From an uncultured Oscillibacter sp. (GTDB taxonomy: Bacteria; Bacillota; Clostridia; Oscillospirales; Oscillospiraceae): 64,000 nt of DNA. Below are positions 8,292 to 16,482 of the stretch, in pieces (position 1 is the first letter of the stretch; the number at the start of each line of letters is the position of its first letter). The notes under the pieces were generated by a model. The model did not search any database, was not told where the DNA came from, and was given only the letters and a program-made list of their open reading frames with translations. The stretch is taken from NCBI GenBank assembly GCA_900770295.1, contig CAAGJQ010000153.1, positions 62,001 to 126,000 of the forward strand, given 5' to 3'. The position numbers and the translations under genes are program-made.

Positions 8292-9794
8292 ATGAGCGAA
8301 TATGTCGTTGAACTGAAAAATATTACCAAACGTTTTCCTGGTGTCGTTGCACTGAAAAATATGTCCATTGGCATCAGACCCGGCGAGATCCACGGTCTGA
8401 TCGGCGAGAATGGCGCCGGTAAGTCCACCCTGATCAAGGTGCTGACCGGCGTACACACTCCGGAGGAGGGAGACATTTTTGTCGACGGCAAGAAGGTCGT
8501 CTTCAGAAATCCTGTTCAGTCCCGCGAGGCAGGTATCGCCTGCGTGTATCAGGAGCTGAACATTGTCAAGCAACTGCCTGTCACGGATAATGTTTTCATG
8601 GGACGCGCCGTGAAAAAGGGCCTGCTTCTGGACTATCCCAGAATGCACAAGGAGGCCAAGGAGGCACTGGCTTCCCTGGGCCATCCCGAGATCGACGTGA
8701 AAATGGAGTGCGGCAAGCTGGGCACCGGCCTGCAGCAGATGGTGGAGATCGCCAAGGCTGTCTCCCTGGACGCAAAGCTCATCATCATGGACGAGCCGAC
8801 GTCTTCTCTGGGCAAGGAGGAGATTTCGCAGCTGATGGAAACGGTCCGCGGCCTGAAGGCCAAGGGCGTGGCCATCCTGTTCGTCTCTCATAAGCTGGAA
8901 GAACTCTTTGAACTCTGTGACCGCGTGACCGTCATGCGCGACGGCGAGCACATCATCACCAAGGACATCGGCGATCTGACCGAGGACTCCCTGATCACCG
9001 CCATGGTGGGCCGGACTCTGGATAACCTGTATCCCAAGGAATTCGGCGTGAAGGGCGATGTGTGGCTGGAGGGCCGGAACCTCAACGAGGCCGGCGTGCT
9101 GCATGATGTCAGCTTTAAGGCCTATGCGGGCCAGATCACCGGCTTTGCCGGTCTGGTCGGCGCCGGCCGTACCGAGACCATGCGCGCTATTTTCGGCGCT
9201 GATAAGCTGGACAGCGGCGAGGTCTATGTCAAGGGCGAAAAAGTTACCATAAAGAACCCCAAGGACGCCATCAAGAGAAAGATCGCGTTCCTCACCGAGG
9301 ACCGCAAGGGCCAGGGCCTGGTGCTGTCTCTGGACGTGCGCACCAACCTGATCCTGGCTAACATGAAGGGCTTCAGCAACGGCCCCTTCCTGGATAAGGC
9401 CCGCATCGAGAAGTCCGGCCAGGAAAACGTGCAGGCCCTGAAGATCAAGACCCCCTCTCTGGACGAGGTCACCGCCCAGCTGTCCGGCGGCAACCAGCAG
9501 AAGGTGGTTATCGGCAAGTGGGTCAATATCGACGCCGACATCTTTATTTTCGATGAACCCACCCGCGGTATCGACGTGGGCGCCAAGATCGAGGTTTATC
9601 GTGTTATGAATGACCTGGTCAAGGCCGGCAAGTGTGTCATCATGGTCTCTTCCGAATTGCCTGAGATCCTGGCCATGAGCGATCATGTGGTGGTCATGCG
9701 CGGCGGCCGCGTCATGGCGAATATCGATCGCGATTCGAAGCATTTCAACTCTGAAGACATCATGAAAGCGGCCTGGGGAGGAGAGTTAGACTGA
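8292..9794 (+). CDS. Sugar ABC transporter ATP-binding protein (RbsA/MglA type, two nucleotide-binding domains)
   Basis: The 500-residue duplicated ATPase energises the importer from the cytoplasmic face. Domain 1 has Walker A GENGAGKST near residue 38 and a Walker B region LIIMDEPTSSLG. Domain 2 has the degenerate P-loop GLVGAGRTE usual for this family, the signature LSGGNQQKVVIGKW and Walker B IFIFDEPTRGID. The length is normal. It starts 166 bases after the binding-protein gene and ends one base before the permease start, so the two are translationally linked. Its family transports pentoses, galactosides, autoinducer-2 and inositol. Confidence 0.93.
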   Translation: MSEYVVELKNITKRFPGVVALKNMSIGIRPGEIHGLIGENGAGKSTLIKVLTGVHTPEEGDIFVDGKKVVFRNPVQSREAGIACVYQELNIVKQLPVTDNVFMGRAVKKGLLLDYPRMHKEAKEALASLGHPEIDVKMECGKLGTGLQQMVEIAKAVSLDAKLIIMDEPTSSLGKEEISQLMETVRGLKAKGVAILFVSHKLEELFELCDRVTVMRDGEHIITKDIGDLTEDSLITAMVGRTLDNLYPKEFGVKGDVWLEGRNLNEAGVLHDVSFKAYAGQITGFAGLVGAGRTETMRAIFGADKLDSGEVYVKGEKVTIKNPKDAIKRKIAFLTEDRKGQGLVLSLDVRTNLILANMKGFSNGPFLDKARIEKSGQENVQALKIKTPSLDEVTAQLSGGNQQKVVIGKWVNIDADIFIFDEPTRGIDVGAKIEVYRVMNDLVKAGKCVIMVSSELPEILAMSDHVVVMRGGRVMANIDRDSKHFNSEDIMKAAWGGELD

Positions 9795-9795
9795 T

Positions 9796-10824
9796 ATGAA
9801 AAAGAATAGTTCTGCGAAAGAGCTTCTGCAGAAGCTCGGTACATTGTTGGCACTGATCATTTTGATCGCCATCTTCTGCATCACAATGCCGGATAAGTTC
9901 CCGAAGATCGCCAACGTGATGAACATCCTGAAGCAGGCGTCCATCAACTGCCTGATCGCTTCCGGTATGCTGTGCTGCCTGATCACCGCCGGTATTGACC
10001 TGTCCGTGGGCTCCAACTGCGTGCTGTGCACCTGCACCATCGGCGTTCTGGTCCAGAACTTCGGCATTACCAACGCATTCCTGCTGGCTGTCTGCGGCCT
10101 GGCCGTCAGCACCCTGGCCGGCTTCATCAACGGCACCCTGCTGACCCGTCTGGATCTGCCCCATCCCTTCGTGTCCACCATGGGCATGAAGAACGTGCTG
10201 TGGGGCCTGGCGCTGGTCATCACCGGCTCCAAGTCCATCGGCTTTACCAACACCGGCGTGGATTCCCTGATGTGGATCGGCGGCGGCTCCCTGTTCCAGA
10301 TGAAGGACGCCGCCGGCAAGGTCACCTTCCCCGGCATCCCCGTCAGCTTCATCCTGGTCATCATCGTGTTCTGCATCTTTGACGTGTTCCTGAAGAGAAC
10401 CGCTCTGGGCCGTCAGATCTACTGCTGCGGCGGCAACCCCGAGGCTGCCCGCCTGTCCGGCATTCCCTCCAAGAACGTGCTGACCTTCGTCTATGCCCTG
10501 TCCGGCTTCATGGCCGGCATGGCCGGCGTGGTCTCCGTTGGCCGTCTGGCTTCCGCCAACGGCAACGCCGGTACCACCTACGATAACGACGCCATCGCGG
10601 CCTGCATCGTGGGCGGCGCCTCCTTCACCGGCGGCAAGGGCACCATCTGGGGCACCCTGATCGGCGCCATGATCATGGCTGTCATCCGCAACGGCCTGAA
10701 CCTGATGGGCGCCTCCAACGATGTCCAGTACATCGTCATCGGTGCCGTTATCATCCTGGCCGTCACCATCGACGTTGTCCGCAACAAGATGGAGGCCAAG
10801 GCCCGTAAGATGGCCGCCCAGTAA
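9796..10824 (+). CDS. Sugar ABC transporter permease (RbsC type)
   Basis: The 342-residue integral membrane permease has about ten hydrophobic segments and the BPD_transp_2 family signatures: AGIDLSVGS in the first third and GNPEAARLSGI in the cytoplasmic loop. GGASFTGGKGTIWGTLIGA lies near the C-terminus. ATG 9796 follows GGAGGAGAG, which lies in the end of the ATPase gene. A single permease gene implies a homodimeric pore, as in RbsABC. It is the last gene of the operon, followed by a strong terminator. The substrate inference is the same as for the binding protein. Confidence 0.93.
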   Translation: MKKNSSAKELLQKLGTLLALIILIAIFCITMPDKFPKIANVMNILKQASINCLIASGMLCCLITAGIDLSVGSNCVLCTCTIGVLVQNFGITNAFLLAVCGLAVSTLAGFINGTLLTRLDLPHPFVSTMGMKNVLWGLALVITGSKSIGFTNTGVDSLMWIGGGSLFQMKDAAGKVTFPGIPVSFILVIIVFCIFDVFLKRTALGRQIYCCGGNPEAARLSGIPSKNVLTFVYALSGFMAGMAGVVSVGRLASANGNAGTTYDNDAIAACIVGGASFTGGKGTIWGTLIGAMIMAVIRNGLNLMGASNDVQYIVIGAVIILAVTIDVVRNKMEAKARKMAAQ

Positions 10825-10850
10825 GCGCCATTCGGGCGAATCTTACATCC

Positions 10851-10890
10851 AAAAACGGGCTGGTCCCTCTGCTGGGACCAGCCCGTTTTT
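10851..10890 (+). terminator. Terminator of the sugar ABC operon
   Basis: The stem AAAAACGGGCTGGTCCC pairs with GGGACCAGCCCGTTTTT around a short CTCTGCT loop, with a terminal T-run. Confidence 0.93.
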
Positions 10891-10946
10891 CAGAATTTGC
10901 GATGGAACCGTATCAAAATTTTACCGGGTTGTTTACAAATTGTTCC

Positions 10947-10975
10947 TTGTTTTTGCGGGGGAAAGGTTGTACGAT
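10947..10975 (+). promoter_or_regulatory. Promoter candidate of the VanY-type gene
   Basis: TTGTTT, 17-base spacer, TACGAT, about 58 bases before the start codon. Confidence 0.4.
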
Positions 10976-11032
10976 ACGGACAACAAAGCATTAGCGTAGC
11001 AGGCCTTCGGGCCGGAAAGGGACAAGACGTTG

Positions 11033-11776
11033 ATGATTATGAACCGCTGTGTCGCTGCCGTATTGGCGGCGCTGACGCTGCTGACCCCTGCTGCCCAGGC
11101 GACCGGATCTGGAACAGCGGCCGGTCTGGCCCGGAATCTGACGGAGATTCAGCTGACGGCACAGGCGCAGAAACCGGCGGAGGAGGACTGGCAGCTGATT
11201 CTGGTGAACCCCTGGAACAAGCTGCCTGAGGATTTCCAGGTGGAGCTGAAGAAACTGTCCAACGGCCTCCGGGTGGACGCGCGCATCTATGATGATCTGT
11301 CGGCCATGCTGTCGGACTGCCGCAAGGCGGGGCTTTCTCCGCTTGTGTGCTCAGCCTATCGCTCCCAGGAGACGCAGACCCGCTTGTACCGCAATAAGAT
11401 CTCCCGCCTGCGGGCTGCCGGCTACACGGCGGAAAAGGCCGTTCAGGAGGCGGGACGCTGGGTGGCGGTCCCCGGAACCAGTGAGCACCAGACGGGCCTG
11501 GCGGTGGATCTGGTGGCGGCCAGCTATCAGATTTTGGACCAGAAGCAGGAGCAGACGGCGGAGCAGAAGTGGCTCATGGAGCACTGCTGGGAATACGGCT
11601 TCATCCTGCGCTATCCCACGGACAAGAGCGAGATCACCGGCATTGGATATGAGCCCTGGCATTACCGCTATGTGGGAAAGACCGCAGCTGCGGCCATTCA
11701 TGACAGCGGACTGTGCCTGGAGGAGTATCTGCAACAGCTGGAGGCGGAACCCGGGCAGGCAACAGTGGAAAAATAA
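11033..11776 (+). CDS. D-alanyl-D-alanine carboxypeptidase, VanY/M15B family
   Basis: An exported zinc peptidase trimming the terminal D-Ala of peptidoglycan stem peptides. The N-terminal ~20 residues (from MNRCVAAVLAAL) form a signal peptide ending near AQA. The mature protein shows the M15B motifs in order: CSAYRSQETQ, SEHQTGLAVDLV (first Zn His and Asp) and EPWHYRYVG (catalytic Glu and Zn His). The 247-residue length is normal. A TTG one codon upstream (11030) and an ATG at 11039 are alternative starts; the GGAAAGGGA site suits 11030-11033. It stands alone between two terminators. No van resistance genes are nearby, so ordinary wall maintenance is more likely than vancomycin resistance. 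Confidence 0.85.
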   Translation: MIMNRCVAAVLAALTLLTPAAQATGSGTAAGLARNLTEIQLTAQAQKPAEEDWQLILVNPWNKLPEDFQVELKKLSNGLRVDARIYDDLSAMLSDCRKAGLSPLVCSAYRSQETQTRLYRNKISRLRAAGYTAEKAVQEAGRWVAVPGTSEHQTGLAVDLVAASYQILDQKQEQTAEQKWLMEHCWEYGFILRYPTDKSEITGIGYEPWHYRYVGKTAAAAIHDSGLCLEEYLQQLEAEPGQATVEK

Positions 11777-11781
11777 AGACT

Positions 11782-11820
11782 CCGGGATCTCTCTTCGGCG
11801 GAGATTCCGGTTCTTTTTTT
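11782..11820 (+). terminator. Terminator of the VanY-type gene
   Basis: An imperfect stem CCGGGATCTCTC/GGAGATTCCGG with a TTCG-type loop is followed by TTCTTTTTTT. Confidence 0.85.
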
Positions 11821-11848
11821 GCACCGGGCGAAAACATAGAATTCCTAC

Positions 11849-11888
11849 TTGACAACTATGAAATTATATGCGATAACTATATCATAGT
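11849..11888 (+). promoter_or_regulatory. nifS promoter with overlapping inverted repeat
   Basis: TTGACA (11849-11854), 17-base spacer, GATAAC (11872-11877). An ACTATGA...TCATAGT inverted repeat (11855-11861 and 11882-11888) brackets the -10 region, a good position for an iron-sulfur-sensing Rrf2/IscR-type repressor. The regulator is inferred, not seen. Confidence 0.6.
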
Positions 11889-11920
11889 ATTTTAATGGGA
11901 ATTCAAAACGGAGGAATTCT

Positions 11921-13108
11921 ATGAACGTTTATGCGGATAACGCGGCGACCACGGCTGTCAGCAAGACGGCCTTGGAGGCAATGCTGCCCTGTTTTCAGGA
12001 AGTTTACGGAAACCCGTCCAGCCTCCACACGGTCGGACAGCTGGCGGCGGAGAAACTGGCGGAGGCCAGAGAGATTTTTGCCCGAAATCTGAATGCCGAG
12101 CCCCGGGAGATCACCTTTACCTCCGGCGGCAGCGAGGCGGACAATCAGGCGCTGCGCAGCGCGGCGGCCATGGGCGCCCGGAAGGGAAAGAAGCACATCA
12201 TCTCCACGAAGTTTGAGCATCACGCCATCCTGCACACCTTGCAGGCGCTGGAGAAGGAGGGCTTTTCCGTCACGCTGCTGGACATCCCGCCTGACGGCAT
12301 TGTGACGGCGGAGGCGGTGAAGGCCGCCATTCAGCCGGACACCTGCCTGGTGAGCATCATGTTCGCCAACAACGAGATCGGCACCATCCAGCCCATCCCT
12401 GAGATCGGAGAGGTTTGCAGGGAGGCCGGCGTCCTGTTCCACACCGATGCCGTGCAGGCGGCGGGCCATCTGCCCATCGACGTCAAGGCCATGCATATCG
12501 ACATGCTGTCCCTGTCGGCCCATAAGTTCCACGGCCCCAAGGGCGTGGGCGTGCTGTACGCCAGGCGGGGCATCGCGCTGGAGAACGTCATCTACGGCGG
12601 CGCCCAGGAGCGTGGCAAGCGGGCCGGCACGGAGAACATCCCCGGCATCTGCGGTTCCGCGGCGGCGTTTGACGAGGCCTGCCGGAACATGGAGAAGAAT
12701 GCGGCATATCTGGTGCCTCTGCGGGATAAACTGATCGCGGGCCTGACAGCCATCCCCCACTCCATCCTCAATGGTGACCCTGTTCGCCGTCTGCCCGGCA
12801 ATGTGAACCTCTGCTTCGAGGGCATAGAGGGCGAGTCTTTGCTGCTGCTTCTGGATTCCAAGGGCATCGCGGCGTCCTCCGGGTCGGCCTGCACCTCCGG
12901 GTCCCTGGACCCCAGCCATGTTCTGCTGGCGCTGGGACGGCCCCATGAGGTGGCTCACGGCTCCCTGCGCCTGTCTCTCAGCGAGTATAATAAGCCGGAA
13001 GAGATCGACTATATTCTGGAGGTCCTGCCGGGTATTATCCAGTATCTGCGTGACATGTCCCCGGTGTGGGACGAACTGGAAAAGGGGCAGCGCCCCCATC
13101 TGATTTGA
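11921..13108 (+). CDS. nifS: Cysteine desulfurase (NifS/IscS class)
   Basis: A PLP enzyme removing sulfur from cysteine to supply iron-sulfur cluster assembly in the cytoplasm. The 395-residue protein has the class V aminotransferase fold: N-terminal YADNAATTAVS, the PLP-Lys in SAHKFHGPKG (K202), and the mobile persulfide Cys in SSGSACTSGS (C324). The short active-site loop is of the NifS/IscS group I type. ATG 11921 follows GGAGG. The scaffold gene nifU follows 14 bases after the stop, and the two form a dedicated operon with its own promoter and terminator. Supply of sulfur for tRNA thiolation is also possible in such enzymes. Confidence 0.95.
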   Translation: MNVYADNAATTAVSKTALEAMLPCFQEVYGNPSSLHTVGQLAAEKLAEAREIFARNLNAEPREITFTSGGSEADNQALRSAAAMGARKGKKHIISTKFEHHAILHTLQALEKEGFSVTLLDIPPDGIVTAEAVKAAIQPDTCLVSIMFANNEIGTIQPIPEIGEVCREAGVLFHTDAVQAAGHLPIDVKAMHIDMLSLSAHKFHGPKGVGVLYARRGIALENVIYGGAQERGKRAGTENIPGICGSAAAFDEACRNMEKNAAYLVPLRDKLIAGLTAIPHSILNGDPVRRLPGNVNLCFEGIEGESLLLLLDSKGIAASSGSACTSGSLDPSHVLLALGRPHEVAHGSLRLSLSEYNKPEEIDYILEVLPGIIQYLRDMSPVWDELEKGQRPHLI

Positions 13109-13122
13109 GAGGAGTTTCAAAA

Positions 13123-13569
13123 ATGGCATTATACAGCGATAAGGTCATGGACCATTTTCAGCATCCCCGGAACGTTGGCAAGATGGAGGATGCCGACGGG
13201 ATCGGAGAAGTGGGCAACGCCAAGTGCGGCGATATCATGCGGATGTATATCAAGGTGGACCCTGAGACGCAGGTGATCACGGACGTGAAGTTCAATACGT
13301 TCGGCTGCGGCAGCGCCATCGCAACCAGCTCCATGGCCACGGAGCTCATCAAGGGCAAGCCGATTTCGGAAGCTTTGCAGCTGTCCAACAAGGCGGTTGT
13401 GGAAGCGCTGGACGGACTGCCGGCGCACAAGATTCACTGCTCCGTTCTGGCGGAGGAGGCCGTTCGGGCAGCTGTCAGGGACTACTACGACAAGAATGGG
13501 ATTCCCTACGGCGACGAGCTGCGTGCCTGCGACGGACACTGCGAGACCTGCGGAGTCGAGCACGAATAA
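13123..13569 (+). CDS. nifU: Iron-sulfur cluster assembly scaffold, clostridial NifU/IscU type
   Basis: A 148-residue cytoplasmic scaffold on which [2Fe-2S] and [4Fe-4S] clusters are built with sulfur from NifS. The three IscU cluster ligands are present at C35 (with D37), C62 and C106, in NAKCGDIM, FGCGSA and HCSV. A short C-terminal tail contains three more cysteines (CDGHCETCG), the mark of the clostridial NifU subgroup rather than the three-domain nitrogen-fixation NifU. The reading frame is open 19 codons further upstream inside nifS, but ATG 13123 carries the AGAGGAG site. No nitrogenase genes are present, so the role is general cluster assembly. Confidence 0.92.
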   Translation: MALYSDKVMDHFQHPRNVGKMEDADGIGEVGNAKCGDIMRMYIKVDPETQVITDVKFNTFGCGSAIATSSMATELIKGKPISEALQLSNKAVVEALDGLPAHKIHCSVLAEEAVRAAVRDYYDKNGIPYGDELRACDGHCETCGVEHE

Positions 13570-13570
13570 G

Positions 13571-13613
13571 AAAGCTCCCGGAGATTGATCAGATCAATCT
13601 CCGGGAGCTTTTC
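13571..13613. terminator. Terminator shared by nifU and the convergent membrane-protein gene
   Basis: A perfect 20-bp stem (AAAGCTCCCGGAGATTGATC and complement) around a single base ends in TTTTC; A- and T-runs on both sides allow use in both directions. Confidence 0.9.
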
Positions 13614-13614
13614 G

Positions 13615-14028
13615 TCACTCTTCAGATCCCCCGGGAGAGGGAATTTCGTCCTTTGAATCGTCGGGGAAGGGATAACAGTCCCCATAGACATGCTCAAAAC
13701 TTCTCTGGTTTTTCTTGCTGGTAGGCGTCATACGTTTGATAGAACAGATCACCGCCAGAATCAGACCGACCAGATATCCCATGGTGGGGACATTTGAGGT
13801 GAAACGAATCACGAGCGCGGAGACCAGCAAAACCAGCACAAGCCCGATCACGGAGATGTAGAAGATGCGGCGGTACGCTCTGTTCAGATCAAATCCGGGA
13901 TTTTCACGGTGCCGCCGTTTGGCCAGCGGAATGGAAGAGAGCAGAGAGATCAGGACCTGCACCCCGATGAAGTGCATGAATAAAAAGCCGCCGGCGGCCG
14001 CACCAAGAAAACAGACAGTGTTTGCCAT
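13615..14028 (-). CDS. Small membrane protein of unknown function
   Basis: A 137-residue protein I do not recognise. It has three hydrophobic segments (about residues 5-30, 55-77 and 80-97), a basic cytoplasmic-type loop between the first two (AKRRHRENPGF), and an acidic, Ser/Pro-rich hydrophilic C-terminal tail of about 35 residues. The ATG at 14028 (MANTVCFLGAAAGG) has a GGGAGGGGAG ribosome binding site; the frame is open nine codons further upstream without one. It is convergent with nifU and shares its terminator; its 5' side faces the yfcE gene on the same strand 80 bases away. Confidence 0.7.
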   Translation of the reverse strand: MANTVCFLGAAAGGFLFMHFIGVQVLISLLSSIPLAKRRHRENPGFDLNRAYRRIFYISVIGLVLVLLVSALVIRFTSNVPTMGYLVGLILAVICSIKRMTPTSKKNQRSFEHVYGDCYPFPDDSKDEIPSPGGSEE

Positions 14029-14108
14029 CAGGCTCCCCTCCCGGAAAGTGAACAAGTGGAATATTCACCCTAAGTATACACAAATTGCATATACTTGGCA
14101 AGCCTGTG

Positions 14109-14573
14109 TCACAGAGAAACTGTGCGGCCGTCCAGTTTTCCGTTCAGAATGGTCACGATCCCGTAAAAGGGGTGACAATAATCGCCGATGCTGCCGGGAT
14201 TTAAAAACAGCGTTTTGCCCCGCATATCCACAAGAGGACGGTGCGTATGTCCGAATAGAAACAGATCCAGATTCTGCTCTTCCGCCGCAAAACCGGCGGA
14301 GAGCAGGGACTGCTTGACGCCGTAGGTATGGCCGTGGCAGATGAGGACCCGCTTGTCCTCCACGAACAAAAGCCGTTCGGCCGGCTCCGAGGGGCGGTAG
14401 TCGCAGTTGCCCGGGACCTGCGCAAACGGGATGTCCGGGAACAGTGCGTTCAGCTTTTCACCGTCCCGCCAGCAGTCGCCGAGATGGAGGATCATCCGTG
14501 GAGAGGACTGCTCCACAGCGCGGACCATATTGGAGAGATTCCCGTGGGAATCGGAGAGGACCAGAATTTTCAT
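14109..14573 (-). CDS. YfcE/YsnB-family metallophosphoesterase
   Basis: A 154-residue cytoplasmic calcineurin-like phosphodiesterase with all dinuclear metal motifs in order: SDSHGN, LGDCWRDGE, PGNCD, CHGHTYG and FGHTHRP. Family members hydrolyse model phosphodiesters; the natural substrate is unsettled. Start ATG 14573 (MKILVLSDSHG) follows AAAGGAA; in-frame codons upstream to 14633 do not look coding. A second member of the family lies at 33088-33630. It probably forms a short minus-strand transcript with the downstream membrane-protein gene. Confidence 0.88.
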   Translation of the reverse strand: MKILVLSDSHGNLSNMVRAVEQSSPRMILHLGDCWRDGEKLNALFPDIPFAQVPGNCDYRPSEPAERLLFVEDKRVLICHGHTYGVKQSLLSAGFAAEEQNLDLFLFGHTHRPLVDMRGKTLFLNPGSIGDYCHPFYGIVTILNGKLDGRTVSL

Positions 14574-14702
14574 TTCAGAAGTTCCTTTCCATGGAATATG
14601 GTCCAGTATACGCTTTTTGCCGCCGGTGCGCAATGAGAAACGGAAGAAATGCCATCCAGCGGGACCATAAGAGGGACGAATGCTCCAGAGTTTCGCAGCA
14701 TA

Positions 14703-14967
14703 TTGACATTTTGGGGATTTGATGATATAGTGATCCCGTGGTTAGCTGACACTAACCACGGGCGCCGGCTCACACAGGTACCTGTCTGATCTGCCTGTGC
14801 CGGTCTGGATGGCTTCGTTCAGATCCTCGCGAAGCCATCCGGCCGGACTTTTCCTGATGCGGAACGGCAGAGACAGACCGGATAGAGGCGCTCGCAGATA
14901 TGTATTTCCTTTTTCCCCTCAGCAGGACAACCCGCGGGACCGCAAGGCCCCCGGGTTGTCCTGCTTT
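14703..14967 (+). ncRNA. Candidate structured non-coding RNA with its own promoter
   Basis: The 423-base gap 14574-14996 contains no gene. On the plus strand it has a near-perfect promoter, TTGACA (14703-14708), 17-base spacer, TATAGT (14726-14731). Four stems follow: CCCGTGGTTAG/CTAACCACGGG (14735-14762), CCGG..CACAGG/CCTGTG..CCGG (14765-14803), GGATGGCTTCG/CGAAGCCATCC (14807-14840), and AGCAGGACAACCCG/CGGGTTGTCCTGCT (14921-14965). A longer-range CCGGTCTG/CAGACCGG pairing links 14800-14807 to 14874-14881. The predicted transcript is about 230 nt. It matches no RNA family I recognise (not 6S, tmRNA, RNase P or SRP). The last stem has only three Ts and may instead end the convergent oxidoreductase gene. 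Confidence 0.4.
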
Positions 14968-14996
14968 GCCGAAGAATTCCGCGGAGGCCTCCGCTC

Positions 14997-16427
14997 TTAC
15001 AGCCCCGTTTGAGCGGGGCCGTCCAGAAGGCGCCCCTGATAGTCGAAGCGGGAGCCGTGGCAGGGACAGTCCCAGCTTTTTTCATCCGGGTTCCACGCCA
15101 GCTGGCACCCCATATGGGGACAGGTGATGGAGACGGCGAACAGCTCTCCGCTGTCATCCCGGTAGACCCCGACTTTTTCGCCGTCAAGCTCCGCAATGCC
15201 GCCGTGCCCGGGCGGGACCGCCTCGGCGGAAACCCGCGCCGGTTCCAGAAAGCGGCGCGTCAGCCCCCGGACAGCATGGGCGGTGTCGCCGGCCAGCTGC
15301 CTTGCGGAGGCCCGGAGCAGAAACCTTTGGGGACGGAATACAGCTCCGCCGGCAGGGGGCTGCATCCCTCCGGCGAGAGCGCTGAGAATCCCGGCCGCGG
15401 CCACGGCGGAGCTCATGCCCCACTTCTGAAATCCAGTGGCCACGAACCAGTTGGGACGGCCTTTGGAAAACGGGCCGATAAAGGGGATCCCGTCCATGGG
15501 GACGCAATCCTGGGCGGACCAGGCTGCGGCCACGCGGCAGTCCGGCCAATAGCGGCGGGCGGTTCTGCGCAGCAGCTCGTAGCGGCCGCCGTTCGGGTTT
15601 TCTCCGGTGCGGTGCCCGCCGCCGCCCAGCAGCAGGTATCTGTCAAAGGAACGGAGGGAAAGCGGATTGCCGTCGATGCCCAGATAGCAGTTTTCCAGGG
15701 AGCCGGCGCCTTCCAGCGCCAGCACATAGCTGCGCTCCTGATGCTGCCGGGCAAAGAAAAAGCCGGGGACATTCAAAAAGGGCGCGTGACAGGTGAAGAG
15801 GAGGCTTTCGGCGGCAACGGTCCCGTGGGACGTGCGGAGAGTGCGGCCATCGGCCTCCAGCACCCGGGTGTGCTCGTAAACACGGAGACCCCGGCTCAGC
15901 GCCGAGAGCAGCTTCAGGGGATGGAAGAGAGCCTGATGGCGCAGTCCCAGGACTTCACAGGGAAAGGGCAGCTCCGTGTCCCGGGTGAGAAAGACATCCA
16001 TGCCGAGGGAACGGCAGACGTCATATTCGCGGCGCAGCGGGCCCGGGGCACCGGAGGCGTACAGATAGGACGTGCAGTCCCGCCAGTCACAGTCGATATC
16101 CTGCTGTCTGACCAGCTGCCGCAGCCGTTCCACAGCCGCAAGGTTGGCGCGGGCGTATTGACCGGCGGTTTCAGCCCCAAGGGTCTGAAGAAGCTGGCTG
16201 TATTTCAGACCGTGCTGGGCGGTGAGCTTGGCGGTGGTGCCGGAGGTCTGCCCACCGCCTACCCGGTCCGCCTCCAGCACCACCACGTCCGCCCCGGCCT
16301 GCCGCAGCATCCAGGCAGTGAGAATCCCCGTCAGGCCGCCTCCCACAACGGCGGCGTCCGCACGCAGGTCTCCCTCCAAAGCGGGAAAAGACGGAAGAAC
16401 GGCGGTTTGGGTCCAGATCGAATCCAT
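14997..16427 (-). CDS. FAD-dependent oxidoreductase with C-terminal Rieske [2Fe-2S] domain
   Basis: A 476-residue protein. The N-terminal DAO-type FAD domain has the dinucleotide motif AAVVGGGLTGILTAWML near residues 25-42, then a GG-x-TSGTTAKLT segment. A second conserved FAD segment is FIGPFSKGRPNWFVATGFQKWGMS in the last third. The C-terminal Rieske domain carries C436-P-H438 and C454-P-C-H457, the CxH...CxxH cluster motif. This is the clostridial glycine/D-amino-acid-oxidase-like plus Rieske family; the substrate is unknown. ATG 16427 follows AAAGGAGG. The frame is open another 51 codons upstream, across the divergent promoter, and that part is not expected to be coding. Confidence 0.85.
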   Translation of the reverse strand: MDSIWTQTAVLPSFPALEGDLRADAAVVGGGLTGILTAWMLRQAGADVVVLEADRVGGGQTSGTTAKLTAQHGLKYSQLLQTLGAETAGQYARANLAAVERLRQLVRQQDIDCDWRDCTSYLYASGAPGPLRREYDVCRSLGMDVFLTRDTELPFPCEVLGLRHQALFHPLKLLSALSRGLRVYEHTRVLEADGRTLRTSHGTVAAESLLFTCHAPFLNVPGFFFARQHQERSYVLALEGAGSLENCYLGIDGNPLSLRSFDRYLLLGGGGHRTGENPNGGRYELLRRTARRYWPDCRVAAAWSAQDCVPMDGIPFIGPFSKGRPNWFVATGFQKWGMSSAVAAAGILSALAGGMQPPAGGAVFRPQRFLLRASARQLAGDTAHAVRGLTRRFLEPARVSAEAVPPGHGGIAELDGEKVGVYRDDSGELFAVSITCPHMGCQLAWNPDEKSWDCPCHGSRFDYQGRLLDGPAQTGL

Positions 16428-16482
16428 GAGGACATGCCTCCTTTCAGAAGCTAGTATGTCCCATTTCCCGGTTTTCACAGAT

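Noticed and set aside
11033..11776. Vancomycin-resistance vanY
   Set aside because: No vanRS, vanHAX or vanXY partners; M15B carboxypeptidases are common housekeeping wall enzymes.
13123..13569. Nitrogen-fixation operon because of NifS/NifU names
   Set aside because: No nitrogenase or nif accessory genes; the short clostridial NifU is a general scaffold.
14703..14967. 6S RNA, tmRNA, RNase P RNA or SRP RNA in this gap
   Set aside because: The 5' and 3' ends do not pair with each other, no tRNA-like or GNRA/GGAA SRP apex is present, and the length and helices do not fit.
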